NCBI RefSeq assembly: GCF_014207135.1
Contig: NZ_JACHCC010000007.1
Span: forward strand, 248,001-312,000
Length of the DNA: 64,000 nt
Origin: Pedobacter cryoconitis
Lineage (GTDB): Bacteria; Bacteroidota; Bacteroidia; Sphingobacteriales; Sphingobacteriaceae
Reading direction: 5' to 3'
Part shown: in pieces, positions 17,890-27,416 of the stretch
Numbering within the stretch: position 1 is the stretch's first letter
Layout: the number at the start of each line of letters is the position of its first letter
The notes under the pieces: model-generated
What the model was told of the DNA's origin: nothing
The model's database searches: none
What the model saw: the letters and a program-made list of their open reading frames with translations, nothing else
Position numbers and translations under genes: made by a program

Positions 17890-18085
17890 ATTTGTGTGTT
17901 TGTTTCAATCTAGCAAGAATATTGCCAGTTTTTAAAATCTTTGCTAATTTAACTAAAATTAAATTTAGAGTGTTTCTAAACTTTTAACAAATAAATATAA
18001 TTAATTAAGATTAAACATCATAGCAGGTAATTTAAAATTTTGCTGCTATGATGTTCAGAAGTTGAAAGGCAAATTATAAAGCAGG

Positions 18086-19222
18086 TTACTTTTTTTCTTT
18101 ATATAAAACACTAAAGTCTATATCTATCGACGGTGGCGTACCATCACTATTTTTTGATTTGATAATTAAATCACCATCAATAACTTCATAAGTTAAATTA
18201 TTGTTTTTGAATGTAGTTGGCAAGTTAAATCTTTCTCGATTTGAACTTCTACCAGAATTTACCAAAGCCCCCAAGACTGTACAATTACTTATGTCTAAAA
18301 TATTCAAATTAGAAATTATAAAAGTCGATTCACCGTTAGTTGTATTCCATTGATATGGTGGGATAGTGAAATTTGTTGCAATATTTGAATTATCTCCCCC
18401 GGGCCTTGGATTACTTCCCCTATCTGGTGAAGTAGGTGGTACTTCTATGTCATAACCTGGGGTTCCCCTTGGAGGTCTTGGCGCATTAGTATAAGATGCA
18501 ATTATCCTTGATTGTTCTTCTTCATATGGTAATTCGGTAATTTTAACAGTTGAAAATCTGAAAGTAGCATCATAACGTAACGAAGGATCGGCAGGAGAGG
18601 GATCAAGTGTTATTTTAAGAGCGCTTTTTGCCTCTAATGGAGAGAATTTTAATATGTATGATTTGCCTGGTGTATTTCGGCTGTTATCCGCAATCAGTTT
18701 AGCATATCTGTCTACTTTTTTTTCGACAGGACTAAGTGACTCATTACATTTATCCTGAACATTGGTGATAATCTCCGGAGTATTATCGAGTTTAACCCAA
18801 AGAACCGGATTAATATAATCAGCTGGTTTTGTATTCCCGTCTGTAGTATAATCAGCACCCTGGCCTAGTATCTGGATTTGATAGGTTTTATTAGCTTTAA
18901 ACGGGTATTCTATAGAAAGAACAGAGTTGGAATAATCAGAACCTGAATTGACATTTCCTTTAGCAAATAAGGCCAATGAGGGAAATCCAGAACTAATAGA
19001 ATAGATCTTTGTTTTACCTACAACTCTGATACGACTGCCCCAAAGGGTAGTAGGATTCGGCCCGAATCCATTTACTTGACAACCTGAATTTTCAAAATTA
19101 TCACCAGGATTAGTCCTTAAGGAACTTGCAGTTATAAAACTTATTTCTGTTGTTTGCGCAATTGCAGAGTAACAAAAAGAGAGAAAGCAGCAGCTTATGA
19201 TTAGAGTTTTGAGTGATCTCAT
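18086..19222 (-). CDS. secreted protein of unknown function, copy 1 of a duplicated pair
   Basis: The 378-residue protein has a signal peptide (LKTLIISCCFLSFCYSAIAQ). It is clearly paralogous to the protein at 21808-22917: shared blocks include FPFKANKTY-like YPFKANKTYQI, ITLDPSPADPSLRYDA, ITELPYEEE and RPPRGTPGY. The C-terminal part resembles a small beta domain. No known family is recognised. Its start overlaps the stop of the lipoprotein gene upstream by 4 nt (ATGA), so the two are a translation-coupled pair. Confidence 0.75.
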   Translation of the reverse strand: MRSLKTLIISCCFLSFCYSAIAQTTEISFITASSLRTNPGDNFENSGCQVNGFGPNPTTLWGSRIRVVGKTKIYSISSGFPSLALFAKGNVNSGSDYSNSVLSIEYPFKANKTYQIQILGQGADYTTDGNTKPADYINPVLWVKLDNTPEIITNVQDKCNESLSPVEKKVDRYAKLIADNSRNTPGKSYILKFSPLEAKSALKITLDPSPADPSLRYDATFRFSTVKITELPYEEEQSRIIASYTNAPRPPRGTPGYDIEVPPTSPDRGSNPRPGGDNSNIATNFTIPPYQWNTTNGESTFIISNLNILDISNCTVLGALVNSGRSSNRERFNLPTTFKNNNLTYEVIDGDLIIKSKNSDGTPPSIDIDFSVLYKEKK

Positions 19223-19671
19223 TTGTTTATGCCTTTTGTAAAGTAATCTCTATAGATTCTTGTTTTATCTTTCTCTGAAGTAGAATCAATGTATTCCAGA
19301 GCGAATGACTGACTGTTTATTTGATACAGCTTAGGCATCATAGCCTTGCCATAAATGGCATATTTAAGAAACTGTTCTTCTTTGATTTTAACTATTTCAT
19401 ACTGAACCAGAGTGCCGTATGATACAAAGCCATTGGAGTTGAAAACGGAGTCATCGTTATAACCTTTTACCGTTTTTGCACTATCTGTAAATAATAGCTG
19501 ACCGTTTTTATCAAAAGCTGTCATTTTTGTGTTGGATAAAAACCAATTTCCTTCAATTTTAGCGGGTTGATTATCCTTTGGACGTTTTACGTCATCTTTT
19601 TTACATGATTGCCAGATAAGTGGCAGGAAGAAGAGCGTAATTATAAACCTCTTCAAATGTAAGTATTTCAT
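19219..19671 (-). CDS. lipoprotein of unknown function, copy 1 of a duplicated pair
   Basis: From ATG 19671 the protein has a lipoprotein signal (KRFIITLFFLPLIWQSCKK) and a mature part of about 125 residues with a lipocalin-like opening (IEGNWFLSNTKM). An upstream in-frame ATG at 19692 would only lengthen the N-terminus before the signal, so the internal start is preferred. It is paralogous to the lipoprotein at 22917-23378 (shared pattern of a W-x-[IL] opening, DS stretch and Y-rich end). It is translationally coupled to the secreted protein downstream. Confidence 0.72.
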   Translation of the reverse strand: MKYLHLKRFIITLFFLPLIWQSCKKDDVKRPKDNQPAKIEGNWFLSNTKMTAFDKNGQLLFTDSAKTVKGYNDDSVFNSNGFVSYGTLVQYEIVKIKEEQFLKYAIYGKAMMPKLYQINSQSFALEYIDSTSEKDKTRIYRDYFTKGINK

Positions 19672-19906
19672 AGTTATTTTAATTTTGGTCAAATATATTG
19701 TTAAAATGCTGTGTTTTGTTTCTTTACAAGGAATTTAATTATGTTGGTTTGCTATTTTTTTTTGTTTTGTAATATTTATTGGCTTTTCGTCTTTAATAGT
19801 TAATTTTTAATACAATCCATTACCGTTTCTATACCATCGATGCATAGTATTCTGGAATATTCCTATTTTATTGGAAACCTAATCCTATCACTATTACCTA
19901 AACCCT

Positions 19907-20800
19907 ATGAAAAACAAAGCGTTATTAGTTGCTGCTGCCCTTATGGCACTCAGTAGCGCATGCAAAAAACAAAACAATCAGGAAAATCAACTGACTGATT
20001 CGAAAAACAAAGATTGTAATTGTACCATTGAACAAGCCTCACCAGACTCCAAAGCCGAGATCATTACCTTTGGGAAAGGCAGTAAACAGTTTAAAATCGA
20101 AAAAAAGGATGGTCAATACATTCTTGGAGGCGATATGGTACTGAATGAACAGCAGGTTGCTTTCCTTAAACGTAAGTATGATCAGACTGGCACAGTCACC
20201 GAAAGTACATTCGTAGATGAATTTAAAAAGAGATGGCCTGGTGGAGTAGTGTATTATGCCATAGACCCGGCTTTGCCAGCTAACAAACAAGCCTGGGTGA
20301 CCGGGGCCATCAGTCATTGGGAAACCAACACGAAGTTAACTTTCGTAGCAAGAACCACTCAGGCCAATTATGTGTATTTCACTCCAGGCAGTGGATGTTC
20401 CTCTTCTGTAGGGATGACTGGGAAACGCCAGAACATCACTCTTGGAAATTGTTCCCTGGGTAGTACCATCCATGAAATCGGGCATGCCATCGGATTATTA
20501 CATGAGCAAAGCCGCGCTGACAGAGATGATTATATCATTATTAACACAGATAATATTGAAGATGGAAAGGAACACAATTTCCAAACCTATGTAGAACGTG
20601 GTCTGACCGGAGGTGAAACCGGTGCGCTTGATTTCGGATCCATCATGATGTATCCTTCCAGTGCTTTTTCAAGCAATGGAAAACCTACAATCACCAAACT
20701 GGACGGAACCACTTTCACTGCACAAAGGAATGGTCTTTCAGCAGGTGATTTAACAGGCATTAAATATTTATATCCTGATTCTGTATTCCAGGCTAATTAA
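19907..20800 (+). CDS. astacin-family (M12A) zinc metalloprotease, lipoprotein
   Basis: The 297-residue protein has a lipoprotein signal ending SSACKK (Cys19), then a propeptide-like region, then an astacin catalytic domain from about residue 108. The zinc motif is HEIGHAIGLLHEQSR (His189, Glu190, His193, His199), and the Met-turn is SIMMYPSSAFS with the following Tyr. Flavastacin-type enzymes of Bacteroidota are related secreted proteases. The lipobox suggests anchoring to the outer or inner membrane. It is followed by a strong terminator. Confidence 0.92.
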   Translation: MKNKALLVAAALMALSSACKKQNNQENQLTDSKNKDCNCTIEQASPDSKAEIITFGKGSKQFKIEKKDGQYILGGDMVLNEQQVAFLKRKYDQTGTVTESTFVDEFKKRWPGGVVYYAIDPALPANKQAWVTGAISHWETNTKLTFVARTTQANYVYFTPGSGCSSSVGMTGKRQNITLGNCSLGSTIHEIGHAIGLLHEQSRADRDDYIIINTDNIEDGKEHNFQTYVERGLTGGETGALDFGSIMMYPSSAFSSNGKPTITKLDGTTFTAQRNGLSAGDLTGIKYLYPDSVFQAN

Positions 20801-20806
20801 TCATTT

Positions 20807-20850
20807 GATAATATAATAATGGCGGCTGATACTGCCATTATTATATTATC
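20807..20850. terminator. hairpin terminator after the astacin gene
   Basis: Perfect 17-bp inverted repeat: GATAATATAATAATGGC (20807-20823) and GCCATTATTATATTATC (20834-20850) with a 10-nt loop. It is AT-rich and lacks a long T-run, so its efficiency is uncertain. Confidence 0.65.
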
Positions 20851-20906
20851 AATGATTTTGTGATATTTACATTGTAATTCGTTCTCATCGGATTACAAAA
20901 CGCTTT

Positions 20907-21764
20907 ATGGAAATTCAACGAAAGTCCGATATCAGTTACAAAGAATTCATGGAAGAACATCACAATCCAGGTATTCCGGTAATTCTGACTGGCGCAACAA
21001 AAGCTTGGAAAGCTAACGGACTTTTCACACCTGACTGGTTCCGCAAAAATTATCCTGATAAGGAAAGTGATGTGATTAACAAGGAAACAGGTAAAGCTTA
21101 TAAAATGGCTGAGGTAATGGACCTGGTTGAACAAAGCTCAGTGGAGAACCCGGCGCCTTATCCGCTTACTTTTAATATCAGCAAAGAAATTCCCGAAATG
21201 CTGGATATGATGCTGCCGCTGAACCTGGGGTATGCAAAACCAAACTGGTTAGATGATAAGGCTTTTCAACGTGGAAACTGGGGTGGTATTGTCGAGCTCT
21301 TTGTAGGTGGTCCGGGTGGTAAATTCCCTTATGTACATAAAGATTATTACCATTTGAGTGCCTGGATTAATCAGCTATACGGAGAAAAAAGATTCACTGT
21401 CTTTCCAAGAGGACAGGAGAAGTATTTATACGTTACCGGGAAAAACCAATGGCGTTCAGAAGTAAATGTATTTGAACCGGATTTTGAAAAACATCCTGAA
21501 TTTAAAAATGCAACACCGATCAGCTTTACAGTAGGGCCAGGAGAAACTTTATATATCCCATTTGGGATATGGCATACAGCCTATTCCTTATCACCAACTA
21601 TCTCAGTTGCTTTTGATCAGCTGAATGCGAAGAATTTTCCTTTATTTATGAACGATGTCTGGAATTTTAAGAAGGAATACAGCAAACCCAAGGCTGTAGC
21701 TGCTTACCTCTATGCACTAGCCGCAGGAGCAGGTTGCAGGATAAAAGAAAACTTTAAGGATTAA
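20907..21764 (+). CDS. cupin-like/JmjC-type iron and 2-oxoglutarate oxygenase
   Basis: The 285-residue protein has the double-stranded beta-helix iron-binding triad: YVHKDYYH gives His144 and Asp146, and IPFGIWHTAYS gives His223. The N-terminal half (NPGIPVILTGATKAWKA) is typical of the cupin_8/JmjC family, which includes protein hydroxylases. No signal peptide is present, so it is cytoplasmic. The substrate is unknown. It is on the same strand as the astacin gene but separated by a terminator and probably has its own promoter. Confidence 0.85.
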   Translation: MEIQRKSDISYKEFMEEHHNPGIPVILTGATKAWKANGLFTPDWFRKNYPDKESDVINKETGKAYKMAEVMDLVEQSSVENPAPYPLTFNISKEIPEMLDMMLPLNLGYAKPNWLDDKAFQRGNWGGIVELFVGGPGGKFPYVHKDYYHLSAWINQLYGEKRFTVFPRGQEKYLYVTGKNQWRSEVNVFEPDFEKHPEFKNATPISFTVGPGETLYIPFGIWHTAYSLSPTISVAFDQLNAKNFPLFMNDVWNFKKEYSKPKAVAAYLYALAAGAGCRIKENFKD

Positions 21765-21799
21765 ATAAAGAGGCTGGATCCAGATTCAGCCTCTTTATT
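21764..21799. terminator. terminator between convergent genes
   Basis: AATAAAGAGGCTG (21764-21776) pairs with CAGCCTCTTTATT (21787-21799). This 13-bp stem lies between the hydroxylase gene and the convergent secreted-protein gene and can serve both. Confidence 0.85.
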
Positions 21800-21807
21800 G
21801 CAAAATG

Positions 21808-22917
21808 TTAATTTTTATATTGTATGTAAAAGTCAGTGTTGCTTTGTGGGGCAGTATGAGAATTATTATTCGAAATAATAATAAGATCATTATTAACTAC
21901 TTCATAACTGAAATTATTTCCCTGAAACGAACCGGGTAAACTGATTAGCTCTCTCGGTGGGCGGCTAAGGCCGGTTGCATTGCCATATATTACGCAATTT
22001 AAGAACTCTGAAAAGTGCAAATCAGGAATAATACTGCTTAGATTAACAGAATAACTTGTCCCATTATAATCTAAAGCCCATTGATTAGCAGTGATTGTAA
22101 AATCCTTTGTTGTAGGTCTTGTTTGGTCGGGACGACGAATAGGGGGCTCGTCGGGATAAGACGCGATTTCGTAGCCAGGTGTTCCTCTTGGGGGTCTGGT
22201 AGTATTAGGATATTGTGCGATACTTCGTGTTTCCTCTTCAAATGGGAGTTCTGTGATTCGAATGTCATGAATGTTAATATATGCGTCAAATATCAGAGCG
22301 GGGTTTGCTGGAGAAGGGTCAAGTATTATTTTTAGTGAACTCTTATCTTCTAAAACGGAGAATGAAACACTCCATTTATCTTCGTCCGGATAAGAAAGAG
22401 GGATACTCCTGCCAAGTAATTTGGAATACCTACTAACGCTTCTTTCGACTTCATACATCATAGGACCGCAGGGGTTTTCGTAATGTTTAAAATCAGGTGC
22501 ATTATCTAACTTTATCCACATAACCGGAAAGGTTCTTGCTTTCTTTGTGGGGGTAACATCATAATGCCTTAGCCAAGCGTTCAAATCTATTCTATATGTT
22601 TTATTAGCTTTGAAAGGGAACTCAACTGAGATTGAACTGTTTTGATCAGGACGTTCTGCATAGCGTGTTGCAGACAATTCTGCACCTCCATAACCACTTA
22701 AGTAATCACGAAGATAAATTCGTCCTAGAGATCGAATGTTATAACCTGTAATGGGAGTTGGGTTAGGGCCAAGTCCGTATATGTTGCATCCAGCGTTCGC
22801 CACTAAATTCTTATCAATCCAATGTGGAAAAAAGATATGAGTTGTGACTTGAGAATATGAAGAAAGGGAGCTAATGGTGAGAAAAAAAGCATAGAATATT
22901 GTTTTAGATACTTTCAT
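21808..22917 (-). CDS. secreted protein of unknown function, copy 2 of a duplicated pair
   Basis: The 369-residue protein has a signal peptide (KTIFYAFFLTISSLSSYSQ) and matches the copy at 18086-19222 over its length: FPFKANKTYRI, IILDPSPANPALIFDA, ITELPFEEE and RPPRGTPGYEI. No known domain is recognised. It starts one base inside the stop of the upstream lipoprotein gene (TAATG), the same coupling as in copy 1. Confidence 0.75.
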   Translation of the reverse strand: MKVSKTIFYAFFLTISSLSSYSQVTTHIFFPHWIDKNLVANAGCNIYGLGPNPTPITGYNIRSLGRIYLRDYLSGYGGAELSATRYAERPDQNSSISVEFPFKANKTYRIDLNAWLRHYDVTPTKKARTFPVMWIKLDNAPDFKHYENPCGPMMYEVERSVSRYSKLLGRSIPLSYPDEDKWSVSFSVLEDKSSLKIILDPSPANPALIFDAYINIHDIRITELPFEEETRSIAQYPNTTRPPRGTPGYEIASYPDEPPIRRPDQTRPTTKDFTITANQWALDYNGTSYSVNLSSIIPDLHFSEFLNCVIYGNATGLSRPPRELISLPGSFQGNNFSYEVVNNDLIIISNNNSHTAPQSNTDFYIQYKN

Positions 22918-23378
22918 TATTTTGCTTTTTTAAGATAGGCACTATATATTGTCCTGGTTTCCAAGTTTGTTTCTAAGTCTTCTAGAGAAATAGTTTCCTT
23001 ATTAATTTTTACTACTTTATAGTTGTGTAATATGCTACTTGTGTAATATTTTAAAAATACTTCGTTCTTTAAGGAAATGATGCTATACTCGTATGAGGAG
23101 TCATCCAGTTTGATTAACTTGTCATCAAAACTTAGTGTTTTTTTATTGGCCAAGGCTGAATTGGTGCTGTCAGAAGATAGAATTGAGCCTTTCGAATCAT
23201 ATCTGGTAGTTTTTGTTTTAATGATTGACCAATCTCCAATAATTTCTGATTTTAATGATTGACCATTGGAAATGGTTGGAGTTAAAGGGGGGCTTTCTGT
23301 TTTTTTACATGAGCAACAGATCGTAATAGTTAATAACGAAGCAGTCATGATTTTTGATAGATAGTAATGTTTTTTCAT
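22917..23378 (-). CDS. lipoprotein of unknown function, copy 2 of a duplicated pair
   Basis: The 153-residue protein has a lipoprotein signal with lipobox CCSCKK and a mature part opening GDWSIIKTKTTRYDSKGSIL, which parallels the first copy (GNWFLSNTKMTAFDKNGQLL). It is followed directly by the second copy of the secreted protein. Function is unknown. An envelope location is implied by the lipobox. Confidence 0.72.
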   Translation of the reverse strand: MKKHYYLSKIMTASLLTITICCSCKKTESPPLTPTISNGQSLKSEIIGDWSIIKTKTTRYDSKGSILSSDSTNSALANKKTLSFDDKLIKLDDSSYEYSIISLKNEVFLKYYTSSILHNYKVVKINKETISLEDLETNLETRTIYSAYLKKAK

Positions 23379-23501
23379 TTATTATAATATTTTTTTTTAA
23401 AAATAGCATAATATTTTTTTATTTTGATATTTAGTAATCTCTTTTGCTTTATTTTATGTCAAATTAATTATGTGTGTTAATGTCTTGGCGGTTCAATATG
23501 T

Positions 23502-23538
23502 AAAAAAAAGGGACACTAAATCAAGAGTATCCCTTTTT
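23502..23538 (-). terminator. terminator of the ilv-leu operon
   Basis: On the minus strand GGGATAC pairs with GTGTCCC (one G-U pair), and a run of eight T follows (23509-23502). It lies just after the ilvA stop and closes the operon. Confidence 0.8.
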
Positions 23539-23555
23539 GATAGTTGTTTATTAAC

Positions 23556-24806
23556 TTATACTAAATATTCAAATAAAGTCTGGTCATCATTTAAATCGAT
23601 CACCTCGAATTTAAACTCTGCCATCCGCTCTTTTAAAGACGCGTAATCCGTACTTTCCTGTAATTCGATACCAACCAATGCCGGTCCGTTTTCCCTGTTT
23701 GTCTTTTTGATAAATTCAAAACGGGTAATATCGTCATGCGGTCCCAGTACATTATTTACAAAAGATTTTAATGCACCTGGTCTCTGAGGAAAACGAACAA
23801 TGAAATAATGCTTCAGTCCTTCGAAAAGTAAAGACTTCTCTTTGATCTCCTGCATCCTTTCAATATCATTATTACCACCACTAACTATACACACTACGGT
23901 CTTACCTGCAATAGTTGATTTAAGCTGATCCAGTGCAGCCACAGCTAATGCTCCTGCTGGTTCCACAACAATCGCATCTTCATTGTATAGTTTCAAAATG
24001 GTCGTACAGATTTTCCCCTCCGGGATCAGTAACATCTGATCCAGCAGATCACTACAGTATTCGAAAGTCAGGTTCCCCACACGTTTCACTGCTGCACCAT
24101 CCACAAAACGATCGATATAATCGAGCGTAACCGGACTGCCATTTTTTAAAGCCTGGTTCATGGAAGGCGCACCTTCAGGTTCTACACCGATCAGGGTGAT
24201 CGCAGGATTAATATTTTTAAAATAACTGCCTACACCTGAAGCCAGTCCACCGCCACCAATGGGCATAACTACTACTTCAGTTTCCGGCAGGTCTTCATAG
24301 ATTTCAACACCTACTGTTCCCTGACCTTCAATAATTTTAATATTGTCGAAAGGAGGAACAAAGACCATTTGATGCTCAGCAGTATAAGCCAGTGCTTCTT
24401 TCATGCAATCATCAAAAGTATCCCCGACAAGGACAATTTTGATGTTATTGCCACCAAACATTTCGGTTTGTTTGATCTTTTGTCTCGGTGTAATTTCCGG
24501 CATAAAAATCACCCCTTGTATGTTCAATTTTTTGCAGGAATAAGCTACACCCTGTGCATGATTTCCAGCACTTGCACAAACCACACCACGACTGATCTGC
24601 TCCTTATCCAGCGTACTGATCATATTGTAAGCTCCACGTAACTTGTAAGAACGTACCACTTGCAAATCTTCTCTTTTCAGATAAATTTTGGCGTTATATT
24701 TCAGGGAAAGTCCTTCGTTATACTCTAGCTGTGTGCGCTTTATGGTATCTGCTATACGGGTTGCCGCTGCTTCAAAATCCAGTTCTACTTCTTTCTCCAG
24801 GTTCAT
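23556..24806 (-). CDS. ilvA: threonine dehydratase, biosynthetic
   Basis: IlvA deaminates threonine to 2-oxobutanoate, the first step to isoleucine. The 416-residue protein is a PLP fold-type II enzyme: VVRSYKLRGAYNMIS carries the PLP lysine, and GGGGLASGVGSY is the phosphate loop. A single C-terminal regulatory ACT-like domain follows (FIVRFPQRPGALKSFVNNVLG). With one ACT-like domain it is the shorter of the biosynthetic forms. It is the last gene of the operon, 1 nt after leuA, and a terminator follows. Confidence 0.94.
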   Translation of the reverse strand: MNLEKEVELDFEAAATRIADTIKRTQLEYNEGLSLKYNAKIYLKREDLQVVRSYKLRGAYNMISTLDKEQISRGVVCASAGNHAQGVAYSCKKLNIQGVIFMPEITPRQKIKQTEMFGGNNIKIVLVGDTFDDCMKEALAYTAEHQMVFVPPFDNIKIIEGQGTVGVEIYEDLPETEVVVMPIGGGGLASGVGSYFKNINPAITLIGVEPEGAPSMNQALKNGSPVTLDYIDRFVDGAAVKRVGNLTFEYCSDLLDQMLLIPEGKICTTILKLYNEDAIVVEPAGALAVAALDQLKSTIAGKTVVCIVSGGNNDIERMQEIKEKSLLFEGLKHYFIVRFPQRPGALKSFVNNVLGPHDDITRFEFIKKTNRENGPALVGIELQESTDYASLKERMAEFKFEVIDLNDDQTLFEYLV

Positions 24807-24807
24807 G

Positions 24808-26322
24808 TTATAAGAATTTATTTAGTGCATCCAGATAAGCATCGGCCGAAGCTTTAACAATATCTGTACTGAATCCATATCCTAAGTAAGATTTCTCTTC
24901 ATAAGAGACTCTCATATTAACTTTACTTGTATCATCACTACCACCATGCATAGCCTGAATGGTAAACTCTTTCAATTGGATATCCTTACCAATAATGCTT
25001 TCTATAGCCTTTATGGTCGCATTTACCGGGCCGTTACCTTCTGCTTTTGCTTCCTGCTCGACACCTTCATATTCCAGTTTTACTGTCGCAGTTGGTAATT
25101 GTAAATCGCCACAGACAACCTGCAGAGAGTTTAATTTATAACCATTTTTATAAGTGTGTTCTTCGCCGTCGCTCATTAATGAAAGCAAATCATCATCAGT
25201 AATTTCTTTTTTCGCATCAGCAAGCAACAGGAATTGCTCATATACCTGGTCAAGATTGATCTTTTCAATCACATAACCCAATCTTTCCAGATGATGTTTT
25301 AAGGCATGACGGCCACTTCTGGCAGTCAGGATAATATCTGATGAGTTGATTCCAACATCTTCAGGATTGATAATCTCATAATTCTCCCTGTGTTTCAGGA
25401 AACCATCCTGGTGAATACCAGAGCTATGCGCGAAAGCATTCTGACCAATAATTGCCTTATTTGGTTGTACAGGCATTCTCATCATACGGCTTACTTTAGC
25501 ACTGATCTCACTAAAGTGTTTGGTATTGATATTGGTTTTCAGGTTCAGGGCATGATGTGTTTTCAGCACCATGGTCACTTCTTCCAGTGCTGTATTTCCT
25601 GCACGTTCACCGATACCGTTAATTGTACATTCTATCTGACGGGCGCCGTTAATTACCCCAGCTAAACTATTTGCAGTAGCTAAACCTAAATCATTATGAC
25701 AGTGTACTGAAATGATGGCCTGATCAATATTTTGTACATGCTGTTTCAGATACAGGATTTTTGAACCGTATTGTTCAGGAAGACAATATCCGTTAGTATC
25801 CGGAATATTTACTACTGTTGCACCAGCAGCGATTACCGCTTCGATCATCTGTGCCAGAAAGGCGTTATCAGCACGGCCGGCATCTTCTGCAAAGAACTCA
25901 ATATCTTCTACAAATTGTTTGGCATATTTTACAGCTTCAACAGCACGTTGCAAAATCTCTTCGCGGGTACTGTTGAATTTGTATTTGATATGCATATCGG
26001 ACGATCCTATCCCGGTATGTATTCTTGGGCGTTTGGCATATTGCAAAGCAGCAACTGCCGAATCGATATCTTTTCTGTTTGCCCTGGTCAGTGCGCAGAT
26101 AATGGGTTCACGCACAGCCTTGGATAGTTCTACTACACTCTGGAAATCACCAGGACTTGAAATCGGGAAACCAGCTTCAATTACATCGACACCCAGAGCC
26201 TCCAGTGCTTTTGCAATTTCTATCTTTTCAGGTGTAGAAAGCTGGCAACCTGGTACCTGTTCTCCGTCACGAAGGGTAGTGTCAAATATGTAAACTCTAT
26301 TAGGATCGTGTAGCATTGTCAT
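24808..26322 (-). CDS. leuA: 2-isopropylmalate synthase
   Basis: LeuA condenses acetyl-CoA and 2-oxoisovalerate, the first leucine-specific step. The N-terminal TIM barrel shows [30 protein letters not shown] (metal-binding HxH) and [15 protein letters not shown]. The C-terminal LeuA dimer/regulatory domain (from about residue 390) is present, so leucine feedback is likely. The length of 504 residues is normal. Either of two Met codons at positions 1 and 3 may start it. Confidence 0.95.
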   Translation of the reverse strand: MTMLHDPNRVYIFDTTLRDGEQVPGCQLSTPEKIEIAKALEALGVDVIEAGFPISSPGDFQSVVELSKAVREPIICALTRANRKDIDSAVAALQYAKRPRIHTGIGSSDMHIKYKFNSTREEILQRAVEAVKYAKQFVEDIEFFAEDAGRADNAFLAQMIEAVIAAGATVVNIPDTNGYCLPEQYGSKILYLKQHVQNIDQAIISVHCHNDLGLATANSLAGVINGARQIECTINGIGERAGNTALEEVTMVLKTHHALNLKTNINTKHFSEISAKVSRMMRMPVQPNKAIIGQNAFAHSSGIHQDGFLKHRENYEIINPEDVGINSSDIILTARSGRHALKHHLERLGYVIEKINLDQVYEQFLLLADAKKEITDDDLLSLMSDGEEHTYKNGYKLNSLQVVCGDLQLPTATVKLEYEGVEQEAKAEGNGPVNATIKAIESIIGKDIQLKEFTIQAMHGGSDDTSKVNMRVSYEEKSYLGYGFSTDIVKASADAYLDALNKFL

Positions 26323-26324
26323 AT

Positions 26325-27416
26325 CTAGTTAGTGTAAGTTTGTTGTGTGATAAATTTTAAGACGAGCTTACCCATATCCTCAGTACCTAATACTTTATAT
26401 GGGCTGGTGGTATCATCTGCGATGTCATTAGTTCTGTAGCCGTCTTTAAGAACCCTGTCAATAGCCGAAATAATCAGTTGTGCTTCTTCTTTCAGACCAA
26501 AGCTGATCTCTAGCATAAGCGCTACCGATAGGATAGAAGCCAGTGGGTTAGCCAGGTCTTTACCTGTAATATCATGCGCTGAACCATGTATTGGCTCAAA
26601 GAACCCTGTTCCATCACCAACCGAAGCTGAAGCCAGCATACCCATTGAACCAGCAATCTGCGAAGCTTCATCTGTTAAAATATCGCCAAAAAGATTTGCT
26701 GTTAAAACAACATCAAATTGTTTAGGATCTTTAATCAGCTGCATCGCTGCATTATCGACAAACAGGTGCTGTGTTTCTACTTCAGGATATTGTTTAGCAA
26801 TTTCCTGTACCGTCTCTCTCCATAACCTCGAACTTTCCAGTACATTGGCTTTATCCACAGAGCATAATTTTCTGCCGCGCTGCATCGCTGCTTCATAAGC
26901 TTTATGAGCGATTCTTTCTACTTCATATTTGTGGTAAATCATCAAATCGGAAGCCGTGTTTTTATCTTCAGATCTGTGTTTCTCTCCAAAATAAACATCA
27001 CCTGTCAGCTCTCTGAAAAAAAGAATGTCTGTCCCTCTCAGAATATGTGCTTTGATACTTGACGCATTCAATAACTCGTCAAATAACAGGATCGGACGTA
27101 GATTGGCATATAATCCCAGTTCTTTACGGATTTTCAGTAATCCCTGTTCTGGACGTACTTTTAAAGAAGGGTCATTGTCGTATTTTGCATGACCTACTGC
27201 ACCAAAGAGAATAGCATCACTTTTTTTTGCTTTCTCCAGTGTTTCATCAGGTAGCGGGTTACCTGTAGCTTCAATAGCCGCATGACCCATTAAAGCCTCA
27301 TCAAAAGTAAATTCATGATCAAAACTCTCAGCAATCTGTACTAATACGGATTTTCCCCATTTGGTAACTTCTGGTCCTATACCATCTCCTGGTATTACTA
27401 AAATATGTTTTTTCAT
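26325..27416 (-). CDS. leuB: 3-isopropylmalate dehydrogenase
   Basis: LeuB oxidises and decarboxylates 3-isopropylmalate using NAD. Motifs include [12 protein letters not shown], the substrate loop (ELTGDVYFG) and the C-terminal signature around [20 protein letters not shown]. The 363 residues are normal. Its start overlaps the stop of the ABC ATPase gene (TGATG), and leuA begins 2 nt after its stop. Confidence 0.95.
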   Translation of the reverse strand: MKKHILVIPGDGIGPEVTKWGKSVLVQIAESFDHEFTFDEALMGHAAIEATGNPLPDETLEKAKKSDAILFGAVGHAKYDNDPSLKVRPEQGLLKIRKELGLYANLRPILLFDELLNASSIKAHILRGTDILFFRELTGDVYFGEKHRSEDKNTASDLMIYHKYEVERIAHKAYEAAMQRGRKLCSVDKANVLESSRLWRETVQEIAKQYPEVETQHLFVDNAAMQLIKDPKQFDVVLTANLFGDILTDEASQIAGSMGMLASASVGDGTGFFEPIHGSAHDITGKDLANPLASILSVALMLEISFGLKEEAQLIISAIDRVLKDGYRTNDIADDTTSPYKVLGTEDMGKLVLKFITQQTYTN

